This document shows, piece after piece, positions 44,386 through 56,599 of a stretch of DNA of 64,000 nucleotides. Under the pieces are notes generated by a model. It saw only the letters and a list, made by a program, of their open reading frames with translations. It was not told the DNA's origin and ran no database searches. Origin of the DNA: Syngnathus acus (taxonomy: Eukaryota > Chordata > Actinopteri > Syngnathiformes > Syngnathidae); NCBI RefSeq assembly GCF_901709675.1, contig NC_051101.1:3783501-3847500 (forward strand). Direction: 5' to 3'. The translations under genes and the position numbers were made by a program. Within the stretch, counting starts at the first letter, position 1. Each line of letters begins with the position of its first letter.

Positions 44386-46380
44386 ATGTCGTGGATAAAG
44401 GAGGGCGAATTAAACCTGCTCGAGAAAATTTCAGCCAATATCCTCAAGGTATGCTTGGAGAAGAAAAAATCCTCTTCTTGGATTGCGCTATTGATGCAGA
44501 ATGCATTTAAAATATCCATTGTGATGTGTCACAGTATTTGTTGCAAAGGCAAATAAATCGAAACTTTTGGTGCAAAGCTTGTTTTTGTATATATATATTA
44601 TTTGAGAATATGGAGTCTTTTGCAAAAATATGATTTTGTAACAAGTGACCCCGTGCTCTTTCCCTTCCAAGGCGGGCCCCATGCCCAAACACGTGGCCTT
44701 CATCATGGACGGCAACCGTCGCTTTGCACGCAGGAAGAACATGGAGCGCCAGGAAGGACACATGCAGGGCTTCAACAAGTTGGCAGAGGTGAGCAATGCT
44801 GACATATGTGAGTGAAGAATTGTTGTCATGTGAACAGTCCTCACTTGTCTTCCAGACACTTCGCTGGTGTAAGCATCTGAACATACAGGAAGTGACCGTG
44901 TACGCCTTCAGTATCGAGAACTTCAAGCGCACTAAGGACGAAGTAGACGGCCTGATGGAACTGGCCAAACAGAAATTTGAAAGACTTTTGGATGAACGGT
45001 GAGTTACCTCTGTACCAGCAGAATATTTATATTTGAAAAGTCAAAAAGATACAACTGGTTTATGAAGCAAATTTGAAGCTTCATTTTTCCATCACTACAA
45101 AATGGTTCCTAGTTCCTACACATACCGTCAGTCTGTGTTGATACTCCATTTGTGTTAAAGAGTCTGTTCTTTGTAGGTTTATAATTGCAGGAAAATCTGT
45201 ACTTATTTCTATTAGCCTGTTTATGGTGTTTTGCAAGATATGTTAGCATTGAGCTAGCAGTTTGGTCTAAACTAAGCCATCCCCTCTGGCTTTGAAAAGA
45301 GGAAATGAAGATGAGCATGCAGCATGTGATGGGTTTTTTTTTTTCCCAATGAATGAGACACTGTGTGTTTTGATGTTCTTTCAACCACAGGGAGAATCTG
45401 GAGAAGCATGGAGTTTGCATCCGGGTGCTTGGCGACTTGAATCTGCTGCCGTTGGACCTCCAGCAACTCATCGCCAAAGCCGTGCTCGCTACACGAGCTC
45501 ACAACAAGTACGCTGTCGTCTCCCTTCATTAAGTCTTTTTTTTTTTTTTAATTGAAAAAAAGGTTTTGAAACACTTTTTTTTCCACAGGTGCTTCTTGAA
45601 TGTGTGTTTCGCCTACACGTCACGATATGAAATGACCAACGCGGTGAGAGAGATGGCTTGGGGGGTGGAGCAAGGACTGATTCAAGCCAGGTAATGTGCG
45701 CGCTTTGAAATGTCAACTTTTACGTGACTCAAGAGAACGCGCTTGTGTATGTTAGCGACGTGTCCGAGGCTCTGCTGAGCGAATGTCTGTACAGCAACAA
45801 TTCTCCCAATCCCGACCTGCTCATCAGAACCTCGGGCGAAGTGCGCCTCAGTGACTTCCTACTCTGGCAGGTGAGGATGACAAAGACTTTTCATTAATTT
45901 TTTATTATCGTGAGTATTGATAATACTCCCCCCTTCCCTCTTCCTACTCAGACATCCCACACATGTTTAGTGTTCCAGTCGGTGCTGTGGCCCGAGTATT
46001 CCTTCTGGAATTTATGTGAAGCAATTCTCCAGTATCAAGTCAACCACAAATCAATTCAGGTGAGGCTTCGGTTTTCTTTTTCTTCACAATTGTGTCTGTT
46101 CCACAACACTGTACCTAAAATGTTCATATTCCAGAACGCACGAGACATCCACCGAGCGCACGAGGCGTTGCAGCAGCTGGAGGCGGACCGCGCCTCAGCC
46201 TGCTCCGCCGAGTACCTGCAGCGCCACGGCAACGGCAAACCCGCCGACGCCATCCGCAGGCAGGAGGCGTTGTCACACTACGCCACTCAACGCCAAGAGC
46301 GAGTTCGTCACTTCCTGGAGGCGCTCGCGCACAAGCGGGACTCTTTCTTTACTGACTTATGTAGCGGTGTGGCAGCGTAA
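44386..46380 (+). CDS. dhdds: Dehydrodolichyl diphosphate synthase subunit DHDDS
   Basis: Catalytic subunit of the ER cis-prenyltransferase. With NUS1 it extends farnesyl diphosphate with isopentenyl units to make the dolichol precursor used in protein glycosylation. Eight coding exons: 44386-44448, 44672-44788, 44856-44998, 45391-45507, 45589-45690, 45756-45870, 45952-46059, 46135-46380. They total 1,011 bp and give 336 aa, close to the usual length of about 333. Key marks: start [15 protein letters not shown]; the diphosphate-binding [10 protein letters not shown] near residue 30; [13 protein letters not shown]; and the substrate-site region [15 protein letters not shown]. The C-terminal exon is Arg/Gln/Ala-rich and diverged, as is usual for this family. 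The chosen ATG gives the conserved N-terminus. The next gene downstream is HMGN-like, matching the DHDDS-HMGN2 neighbourhood known in mammals. Confidence 0.96.
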
Positions 46381-47219
46381 GAGCGCCTCGTTGTGCACCT
46401 CCACCTCTTCTTACAAGGGCTTCTTCTGCTCGGTGTCCAGAAGGGGGCGACATCAACCCCTATGGGGCTATAGAGTTACTGGCATATTTATAAATGTAGA
46501 TTCAAATGGAACGCGTCTGGTCAAAATGTAGTTGAAGATGTTAATCGTCGTTGAATGCATGCTGTGGTTTGTGGAGTGAGCGCTGTGCCGTTGTAATTCG
46601 GTTGATCAATGGTATCAGTGATGTGATGTTGGTGACATAACTAAATTTTGACCAGTCTTATCAAGAAAGATTAAAATAATTATTGATTGTCAAGCTATAG
46701 GCTTTGGTTCTTATCGTTTCAGGCAGGATTTGGTTTTAATGTTGTATGGTGAAATTTGATGAATTTGATATTGATATTTGTATTTATATTTGGGTATTTA
46801 CTGCTTTTATTTCATTTATTGGATTTAATTATTTGTTTAAATATATTTTTTAGCTGCAAATTCACTAACTACAAGACGTTGCATTACTGTGTCACTAGCA
46901 CGACCCCTTGAGGAGCTGGTCGGCACGTCCAACGAGATCCTCGAAGATCCTCCCCCACCAATGTTTTGCTTTCGACACAAAAAGGGAGGGCACCCGTAGC
47001 CATGTGACACAAAGACATCCAATGACAGCCGGTGCTATGTCCAACTGGTTCAAACTGGTTTGGCTCTTATATTTCATGGTATAAACTAGAAAAACATTGC
47101 TTTGCCATATACATACGCCATTTCAAGCAGCGACCCTGTCTGCACAGCACATAAACCCCCTTGTGAGAAGGAAAAAAACAGTTTCACACATTTTTTTTGC
47201 AATTTTTGTCTGCGACGAC
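46381..47219. other. dhdds 3'UTR and 5' flank of the HMGN-like gene
   Basis: The first part is presumably the dhdds 3'UTR. No perfect AATAAA is seen; attaaaataa near 46,670 is a possible variant. The rest leads to the 5' end of the next gene. No further feature seen. Confidence 0.45.
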
Positions 47220-49128
47220 ATGGCAAAAGCAAAGGTAAGATTTTTTTTTTTTTTTTTTTACTCTCCCACAGAAAGGTTTATGTCGTTTTTCGCTTTTGCT
47301 TATTTTATTTTAGAGTGAAGGTTATGTGAGGTTGTCCGCTTTCGTTTGTGGAAACGTCATCGCCATGACAGCCAGCCGTGGCGCGCATACTGCGCAAACC
47401 TGCAGCCTGCTGCAAATAAACGTCGGATTAGCGTCGATAAAAACCAGGCAAAAAAATATTTTAACAATTTGCTTGTGAATAATAGCTCCATTTGTGTAGT
47501 ATTCACGTTTTTGTTATGTTTTTTTTTTTTCTATTCGCGAAAAAAATGACAACTTTTAGTGTAATTTTTGTGCCAAATTGCACGCAAATATGTGCAATGT
47601 TTTGACGTTTACGTAAGCCTGACAGTTAACTGTCCATCAAAATGTATGTTTTGAGCGCGGAGATCGTGGTGGGGGAGGGGAGGCGATGTGACGTCTTTTT
47701 TTTCCCCCCCCACCCCATGCGCTCCTAGTTTGTTTTTGCTCCGCGTTGTATTTTTTTTAAAGCGAGAAAAATTACACAATTGCATCAAAACGTACATGTT
47801 GATATGTGTTTCGTATTCGAATGACGTATTGTTTTTGATGCCGAGCCTCAGGAGCAGCCATTGGGCAGTTTGATACGAATCGAGTCACTTCCGGGAGTTT
47901 TGGGTGGGGTAGTTGGTTTTAAAACTGCATCTTTTCTCGTTGCTTTGAATTCGAATTAGTTTGCAACCCGTCGATGTGGTGATTGTGCAAAAATTCAGTA
48001 GTTTTCTCGTTTGTACGGCAGTAATTTCGACAGTTTCTCTCCGCGGTTCGCTCTTCTACTTGCGCCTACATGCAGGGGGCGGGGGGGAAACAAAGGGAAC
48101 TGTCATGGCGCCAACGCGTTGTCATAGCAACTGGTCCCGCCCCCTCTTGATTTGAATTCAAATATGAGCGGGAAAGTCAATAGCATCACCGTTCTTTAAC
48201 ATTTTCAGGAAAACACAACAAATTAAATAAAATCAGTTTGTCGATTTGACTAGATGCAAGCATTATAGTGTGAACCTAATTTTAATGGAAATTGTGACAA
48301 TACAGTTAAAATATCACTGTGTGGAAGTTGCTTTAAAGGCGTAGAAAACGAGCCGAAAACTTCTCACATTCAGACTCTGAGCTGTGTTTATTAACTGACA
48401 AAATAACATCCGATGCGCATGACAGAAAAAGCCGGTAAACGTCACCGGAACTCTTAAAGGGACCGCAACTATAAATTTAATCAGAACGTCATAACAGAAC
48501 ACACATATGATGAAGTGAATTATGTCGTCATTAGGTAAAGCGCGACAACTGGCTATTAGGCTATTAAACTGTTTGAACTGTAGCAATTATATGTTAATTA
48601 TGATATTTAATGAATACGTTTCTTGTTTACCCCTCCCACCCAGCAGTCAAGTGGGACCATTGAGGTTTGTTACGTTTTTATTTAATATAAAGGCATCATT
48701 TTCTAAATGAGAATCGCTAAATTAAGATTACATTTTTGCATTCTTTCACCCCACAGAGACGGTGTTCCCCACGCCTGTTATTGGTGGGTTGCAGTCACTC
48801 AACAGACATTTGAATGATTTCCTCCTGTTTTATTTTTATTGTTCTTTGTGTTTTCTGTCTTATAGCCATTTATTCAGACTATATATACACTAAGCCCCGA
48901 GATTCAACAATGATAATGATACCAAGATGATGGAATCAGTTTTCGTTACAAACTGACAATAAATTTGTATTGGATAATTCGGCTCGCTGTTTTAACAGAG
49001 GGATCTTGCTCTGAATGTTCAGAGCTTCTGTTTACATGCCAACAGCTGATATGGAACTTAAGACCTGATCAACAGCGCCTCCTGCTGGATGCAGCTTAGC
49101 AATGTGCTCCCGTGTGTGTGTGTATATA

Positions 49129-49165
<37 letters not shown>

Positions 49166-50646
49166 CTAAAAAAATTAAAGAAACAGTTTTTTATCAGGGT
49201 ATGGCATGAATTCAATTACACTTTTCTGATAAGGTTTTGGTCAGCGGCCTTGGTGTTGATGGAATTAACAACAGGTGCACTAGAGGGGCAACAATGAGAT
49301 GGTCCCCAAAACAGGACTGGTTTTGCAGGTGGAGGCCATTTCAAGTTCCTCCCTCTTGATCTTTTTTAACTGTTTTTCCATATGTGTTGGCTTTAGCAAG
49401 AGTCATTATCACGACTGGGAACATGAGGCGATTTCTTAACCCTCCTGAAGTTGCGCAGATTGTCCAACTCCTCCAGGATGTCACATCCATGCGTGCTGTT
49501 GCACTCTAGGAGAGGTGGACAGGGCCGTAGACGGTCCTCATCCCATCAGCAGAACCGATATCTGCTGCTTTGTGCAAGGAGGAACAGGTTGAGCACTGCT
49601 TGAGCCCTACAGGGTGACCTCCAGCAGGCTACTGGTGTGAATGTCTCTGCCCAAACTGTCAGAAACAGACTTCACGAGGTTGGCCTCAGGGCACGACGTC
49701 CTGTAGTGTGCCCTGTGCTCACTGCTCAGCACCGTGGAGCTCGATTGACATTTGCCATAGAACACCAGAATTGGCAAGTCCGCCACTGGCACCCTGTGCT
49801 TTTCACAGATGAGAGCAGGTTTACCTTGAGCACCTGTGATAGACGTGAAAGGGTCTGGAGAAGCCAAGGAGAGCGCTATGCTGCCTGCAACATCATTCAG
49901 CACGACCGGTTCGGTGGTGGGTAAGTGATGGTCTGGGGAGGCATTTCCATGGAGGGACGAACAGACCTCTACAGGCTAGAGAACGGCAGTCTGACTGCCA
50001 TTAGGTATTGGGATGAAATCCTTGCACCTATGGTCAGACCCTACGCTGGTGCAGTAGGTCCTGGGTTCCTCCTGATCCACGACAATGCCCGGCCTCATGT
50101 GGCAAGAGTATGCAGACAGTATCTGGAGGATGAAGGAATTGACACAATTGAATGGCCCTCACGATCACCTGATCTAAACCCAATAGAACACCTCTGGGAC
50201 ATAATGTTTCGGTCCATCAGACGCCGCCAGGTTGCTCCTCAGACTTTACAGGAGCTCACTGATGCCCTTAGACAGATCTGGGAGGACATCCCACAAGACA
50301 CCGTCCGTTGTCTCATTAGGAGCATGCCGCGACGTTGTCAAGCATGCATAGAAGGAAACGTGGGGGCCACACAAGATATTGAAAATAATTTTGAGTTGCA
50401 GAAATTGGATTAAGGCAAAATGAATGAGCCTGCCACATCATTTTTTCACTTTGATTTTTGGGGTGTCTATATACTGAGCCCTCTGTAGGCTGAAAGCTTT
50501 TATTTCCATCAAAAGATGTGGCATCCTTTTGTTCCTGAGACGTTAAACTGTCCATATCAATATAGATATCCCCCCCAAAAAAATTCTCCATTGAAATCTG
50601 ATGTGTTTTCAAAGTGTTCCTTTAATTTTTTTGAGCAGTGTATGTA

Positions 50647-50698
<52 letters not shown>

Positions 50699-51126
50699 TG
50701 ATGGGTCGATGAGGCGTCGATTAGGATGAATTGTTTTACCTCTAGGCTTGATTTTTAAGATCCATGAATAAAAACTTACATACATAAGAATGGTATTTGC
50801 CCGACTCCTAAAATAACTTGTACAAATGATTATTGTTATCCAGCAGAAACCCAAACCCGCTCCAGTGGAAGTCAAGAAGAAAGCTACCACCAAGGTATCG
50901 ATCCCACCACGTTTTCCTCCCCTTTTCAATATTTAAAATGCTTTACTTTACTAATGACAAATTGTTGTGTTGTAGAAGGGATCCAAAGCAAAAAAGACCA
51001 AGGCAGAGAACGGCAGTGCCAAGGCTGAGGTATTGATGATTGCTAACTCAATCTATAGTGAATATAAAATCTTGAATAAATTGTGACCCACAGGAACCCA
51101 AGGCCGACGCCGCGGAATCCAAATGA
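47220..51126 (+). CDS. hmgn2: HMGN-type nucleosome-binding protein, with atypical binding core
   Basis: HMGN proteins are small charged nuclear proteins that bind nucleosomes and loosen chromatin. My six-exon model gives 66 aa: 47220-47234 (MAKAK), 48644-48664 (weak), 48757-48783, 50844-50894, 50976-51029 and 51094-51126; all are phase 0. The last three exons are clear: KPKPAPVEVKKKATTK, then KGSKAKKTKAENGSAKAE, then EPKADAAESK and the stop. Their Lys/Pro/Ala/Glu composition and order fit HMGN1/2 and the short trout H6 protein. The five-codon first exon mirrors the usual MPKRK exon. The exon where the nucleosome-binding core should be reads RRCSPRLLL instead of the canonical RRSARLSA, with a good acceptor and about the right size. 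The symbol rests on position next to dhdds, as in mammals, and could be another HMGN member. A dead Tc1-like element sits in the intron before the fourth exon. Confidence 0.6.
49112..49160. repeat. TG/TA microsatellite on the left of the Tc1-like element
   Basis: (TG)n followed by (TA)n directly abuts the left end of the transposon. A similar tract lies on the right side. Confidence 0.9.
49161..50640 (+). mobile_element. Tc1/mariner-type DNA transposon (degenerate)
   Basis: Element of about 1.48 kb with short imperfect terminal inverted repeats. The left end has tgctaaaaaaattaaag and the right end is the reverse complement of ctcaaaaaaattaaagg. TA dinucleotides flank both ends, fitting the TA target of Tc1 elements. 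It sits in the third intron of the HMGN-like model, within a TG/TA microsatellite, and is on the same strand as the host gene. Confidence 0.85.
49423..50413 (+). pseudogene. Tc1-like transposase, inactivated
   Basis: Remains of a DD34E transposase. The N-terminal helix-turn-helix part (from MRRFLNPPEV) runs into a stop near 49,509 and appears shortened. The next part has a TGA at 49,601-49,603. The frame from 49,637 has a TAA at 49,922-49,924 just before VMVWGG. Catalytic-core motifs remain: FTDESRF, LIHDNARPH and LNPIEHLWD, with 34 residues between the second Asp and the Glu. At least three lesions mean it cannot encode a working enzyme. Pieces of the protein can still be aligned, so the insertion is not very old. 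Confidence 0.88.
50641..50696. repeat. TG/TA microsatellite on the right of the Tc1-like element
   Basis: TATG/TG followed by a long TA run, matching the type of repeat on the left of the transposon. Confidence 0.9.
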
Positions 51127-51880
51127 GTTGACGTCGACGTACTCGCTATACCTACTTCTCACCCTTGTCCCCCTCCCCCCTTTCCTGTGTACTTGGTGAT
51201 TGTACAGTTTGAAATAAGTATTTTTTACCAAGTTTTATATTACAAATGTCCGTTATTAGGTTTGCCATGCACTTGATGTAACACATGGTGTTCACACGAA
51301 GCTTACTCATATCTATTTTGGAATTTCTTACACCCTCCACCCATTGTTCGTACCTCATAGCTATCCGTCGCGCTTTGTCTCCTTTCAGTCTTTTGTTTTT
51401 ATTTTTTTAACTGCTGAATATTAGATTGCATTTTTTCAAACATGAGGCAGCTATTAAAAGAAAAAAACAGTCACAACTTAACAAGAGTTTTTGAAACACT
51501 GTATACAGTATTGTTAAAAAGATTTGTCGTCCTCCTCAGGAGATGTGTATCATTTGAATTGAAAACCCCCAATGAAGAAATTTCCTCATTAGCCAGTGCT
51601 TCTCAATTATTTTCTGTTATGCCCCACTAGGAAGAAGAAAATACCCCCCCAACTCCCCTCAGTTACTATAAATATGAATCTTCTGTCTATTGAAATAAGT
51701 ACACCTCTGCATATTGTATCTTAATTAACATATTTCCTGGGGTCACACGCCCCCACCATCGCAACGCGCCTCCCACGGGAGCCCGCCCCACTATTTGAGA
51801 AGCACTGCCATAAACTATGTTGATGACGCCGATGGTTAATCTAAATGTTGCTGAAATAAAACATTTTTAAAAAGCTCTTA
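51127..51880 (+). other. 3'UTR of the HMGN-like gene
   Basis: Long 3'UTR ending at an AATAAA at 51,855-51,860, as is usual for HMGN transcripts. It contains an hAT-like repeat (51,594-51,807). Confidence 0.55.
51594..51807. mobile_element. hAT-like non-autonomous element
   Basis: The ends cagtgcttctcaa and ttgagaagcactg are exact 13-bp inverted repeats around a 214-bp non-coding body with G+C-rich segments next to the right end. The termini resemble those of hAT-type MITEs. The flanks no longer show an 8-bp duplication, so it is probably old. Confidence 0.6.
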
Positions 51881-54114
51881 ATCCCCTTTGTATTTCGATT
51901 CTCCTTTGCGCCAACAGAGAAAGGTGTCTTACCACTTTTGATGAGACACGTGTTGTTCTCGTTTTGGCCACTGGATGGAGCTCTCAATCATCACAGATTG
52001 GGGGAATTGGGTCAAATATGACACATACTATTGTGAAAACAATTACGTTGCCAACACTAAAGACTTTTTGTGTACTTTACCGCACCCGTGGCGATAAGCA
52101 GAGGGAACAATAAACAATGACAATGTACACGTATATGTATAGGAAGATGTGGCGGTGTAGCAGTTAACACACAGTTTGTCATTTGCAAATCAAGGACACA
52201 TCCTTAGAAGTGTAAACATTACCTATAATAATGGTTAAAATTCTAAATATTCTTTAAACTATGTTCCCAAATACACTCATCGTCCTCCAATATTGCCTTA
52301 AAAAAAAAAAAAGGCTTAAAAATGGATTGGATTAAAAAGTCCAAGCACCACAAGTAAGGACAAGTCTTTATTTTTTTAATGTGGAACAAACACGTTTGGA
52401 TGACAGCAGTGCGTGCCTAATCAACTACATTTGATTTTTTTTTTTTTTCATTCAACGATCTTCACCTGTTTGTCTCCACTTTTATTGGGTCACTTTCACA
52501 ATGTTGTTTATGGGTCACTATACCTTGGGTTAGCATCGCAGGCTATGGAAGGAGACAACATGTTCCAGTACATACAACGCACATGTACGTGAGGGGGTGG
52601 GGGAGTAGTGGACGAGCTCATTTTCTCAGACGAGGGGTGTACTTACTGCAACTGTATGGCGACTCCTGGTGTTTGGAGTCTCACCTCCCCTATTCAGCAT
52701 ATAGAACACATCTACCCGGCCCAGAAAACTCAATGCCCTCTCGCTGTACCTGCCCTTCCTGCATCCCAATAAAAGTGACGGCCAAGAATAATCTCTGGTA
52801 AGAAAAATATTCGGTTAATTAAATAATGCAGACAAAGGTGAGGGGGAGGAATGTGGATTATTTTGAGCGTCAATGCTTAATTGCCCCACTCACGGTCAAT
52901 ATCTTCAATAGATTGTTTCCATTGTAACTTGAATCAATCAATTTGTGCAAACTGCATGTTTTTGTTGCATGAAAAATGTCAAGAATGTGCGTTTGTTTGC
53001 TAGGAAACATGCATAAAAGTGGTTCCAGCGGAGCTTGAGCCAAATACACTAATGTTAAACTCTTAAAAGTCATCAAATGCGTAATTAAGCCGGAGTCGGG
53101 TACTTTTATTTAATTGTTAGCGAGTTCTGAAAATGTGTTTAAAATTTATGTTAACTATAACTGTTTCTTCAGTAATGAAAAACTGCTGCTGTGTCTTAAA
53201 TTGTCTACCTGTAAAATTAGACGACTCTGACCAAGTTTTATAGGTACTTTTATAGTTCTTTTTTTTATTTGATGTTATTTTATGCAACCCAAAATGTATG
53301 TTTTTTGTTATTAATTAATTTGCACAATTTTAAGCAAGCGTTGACCACATCTGCACTAGTCTATGAGGTTCTCTGAACAGTTTTGAATAATTAACAGTGA
53401 CTCTTGTAGAACTTTTTAAAAATATATATATATTTCTGTTTTAGAAGCCTTAAATTTGAACCAATTTGCTCAAATTGCATGAGTTCATGTCTTGTTTATG
53501 TATAAAGAAAAGAAACTTATTGGCTCTAGTTCCTGCTTTTTTTGTATTTGAGAATTTGTACTTTATGTAGTGTGATCCCATTTTTTTAAGCTTATACTAT
53601 TTTTTGTTTATTCTTAATCATTAAAAATATATTTTTATGTACTCTAGCAAACTTGGATATCACAAATGGGTCCCTTTTATATGTCCCCATCGAATTTAGT
53701 GTTACTAATTAAATTCTCAGTTTGCTGCAGGCTCATTTTACACAGAAATGCTAATGCTATCACTTCTCACTAGATAGCTAACCTGATTTTGAGTGTCTTG
53801 CTAAAGTCAGTGATATTTATGGGATGAATTGAAATGATTTACAGACCTACTACTATAATTTTACAAAAGGATAGAATGTTTATCATGTGTTTGCATAGCC
53901 CCCAGCGTTCGACATATTCACTTCAACACGCATCCAAAGCTTGAGCCGGGTTTCCCTACACCCCTTCTTGTCTCAAATGCAGCACTATGCCACTAGTGTA
54001 CAGTATGAACAGGCCGCTTTGTGATGTAACCATGGTGATAGACATCTGGCTGCAGCATTTATGATTAGACCTGTCAGTCGCTCAGGTTGTATGTACCGCC
54101 ACCTAGCACCCCCC

Positions 54115-54150
<36 letters not shown>

Positions 54151-55664
54151 ACCACTCATCTACGACAATGTGAGAGAGAGGGGAGGCCGCAAAAAGCGAG
54201 AGTGAAAAGGCGGGACTTGGACTGACAATGAAGGGATTTCATTGGCTGTCCAGTTTAGAGTACACGATGTACCCTGTGTATGTTAATGTCTGATTCTGGA
54301 TGATGCTAATGGATGCAAGCAGCCTACAACCATGATAATAATAATCAATTCATTCTCTGAACAGGTTACATTGTTCCATAATAGCTGCGTGACAGTGTCA
54401 GTCAAACATGGTACATCTTTTTACGACGGATTTATTCTGACTGTCATTTTTTACTCGAGAGGCCCTTTGTAGACTTCAGGTAGAAAATTGCAAGACTGCT
54501 TCTCAGGTGACTCAGTAGGGCTGCGTGCCAGAAGCTCAGAGTATGAACCACTCCTTTCTAAAAAGTAAATCAATACAGAATTATAATAGTGACTTATTTC
54601 AAGTAAATCTTCTTGTACATCTTAATTTGGGGAAAATTTACTGCAGCACAATGAATATGAATAATTGATCTTTCAGGAACACCAATTTTTGTTCTTTAAA
54701 ATATGGAGCACGTCAGTTCATCTGTGTATTTGCATGTGGTTGGAAACACCCGCATGCAACGTTTGTTTGAAGGTAGTCATCAACGTGACTACCAAAGATG
54801 GAATGTGGCAAAGTGCGTCCTCTGGATCTGAGCTTTTTTTTTTTTTTGTCTTTGTGCCCTTGGGCGTGTTTATGAGGAATCTTAATTCACACAGATGATT
54901 GTTGGATGGCAGGAGACTTAAAGCAATTCAAATTAGAACAAACTATTCAAATTGGACACATTTCTTTTTTTTTTGCATTGATAATGTGAGTTTTAGTCAC
55001 AATTGCAATACAAAATTTTGACTCCACTCTAACAACCGTGTCAATTTGTCGTGTGAACAAACCACTAATCTTTCACTTCATCCCATTAAAGGAAGTCGTA
55101 CTAGTCCTGGATTTACCAGATTATCTTGTTAGTGCGATTATATTTGGATTCTATAAGGCTCAATTACCTGGTCTGTGCCAAGCAGGCTGATTGTTTTCAG
55201 AAAGCACTTCTTGTCTTTATGCAAAAAATGTTTTGCTAAATGATCAACATCGCTTGTCTTTTATGGGTTATTCAAATGGGATGTGTATTTGAACAGAGAA
55301 GCAGAATTTACCTAAAGTCTTAGAGTAAGATCTGGTCTTTGATTTTCATCACTTTGTCCCTAGGTCTGTGCGTGCCATATCTCCGCCGGCGTCCGATGAA
55401 AACGCACGCATCGGGAACAGTTGCGTAATCGCACTCTCGGACATGCACATGCTCCGCCATGAACACATTGTTTCCCCATTTCGTCGTCTTTATCTGCTAA
55501 CGAGCTAATAACATGCGACAGTTTGTTTTGGGGGGGGCTGTTTTAGGAGGGCCAACCAGCGAAAGTAATGCTTTTCGACAGCCTCGGTGTGCGTGTTTCT
55601 GGAAAAAGTGGGCGTGGGCGCCGCAGCCCGGCCGCGCAAATCTGGTTGGGTGAGAGTGAAGCTT
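51881..55664. other. Gene-poor AT-rich spacer
   Basis: About 3.8 kb between the HMGN-like gene and the microprotein gene. I found no exon with splice context. It contains a CA microsatellite (about 54,116-54,148) and T-rich runs. Any enhancers here cannot be recognised by eye. Confidence 0.5.
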
Positions 55665-55672
55665 TATATAAG
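55665..55672 (+). promoter_or_regulatory. TATA box of the microprotein gene
   Basis: TATATAAG lies in a G+C-rich setting, with transcription probably starting near 55,695. A non-coding first exon (to about 56,023, where cag|gttagc could be a donor) is inferred, followed by an exon starting near 56,569 (ttgcag|gtct). Confidence 0.55.
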
Positions 55673-56599
55673 AGCAAAGAAAAGCACCTCGGTTGCTCTT
55701 TCCGCTTGGGCTTGGAGGGCAGAAGGTGCCACTGGATAAGTGGTGGACTCTGAAGACTCCTGGAAGTATTTCTCAGAAGTCAAATTGCCTGGTTGAGTTG
55801 AGGAGGCCAGAGACATCTGGAAGAAGTCCCCTTTTTTTTCTCCTGGAACTTTTAGGAATCCTGTAAAACTAAAATTAGTCCTTGTCCTGTAGAGTCAACA
55901 ATCCTTAGTCACCTGGGGCATCTTTGATTATCCTGTCAAGTTGGGTAATTCTCGAGACTCTTGAGGAAATTCTTCAAATCAGTATCATCTTTCTCTGTGG
56001 TGCAACAATCCAACTCCAAACAGGTTAGCATGTTTGTCTTGCGCATCTTTCACCGTGTTCGTCCAAAAACGTCATCCCTGATCTAGTGGTTTGATCCCTG
56101 CAGAGAACAAACCTACGATGATTCTAACGAGCTCTTAGGGAGGTCGGAATGTCGAGATTCTGATTTCTAACCAACCTTGTACCAATTACGGCTGGTCAGT
56201 TTTAGAATATTTTTGGTATTACAGCAACGGAAGTAACTGCAGATGGTCTTTTGTGTGATCAGAGCTTAGTTGCAGAACAGATGTGAGGATACAGGACAAG
56301 GTACAGGAAACCTGGTGTCTCATACACGGTACATTTTGTTCTTGTCTGGACGTCAAGCAGGCTATAGCCCGTGGGGATTTTAACACCGGAAAAATCCAGG
56401 CAAGATGATCTGACTGATTCCGTGCTGAGGCTTCAGGCTAAAGTTGTTCCTTCCTCATGGCAGGATGTCACATGGTTCTCTGTGCGAATGTCTGATCGTC
56501 CAGACTTCCTTCTTATGCTGATGTTGTCTTAAAGAAGTTGACTAATAAAATTCTCCCGTCTTTGCAGGTCTTTAGTCTCCAGCCTATCCGGCCACAGAC

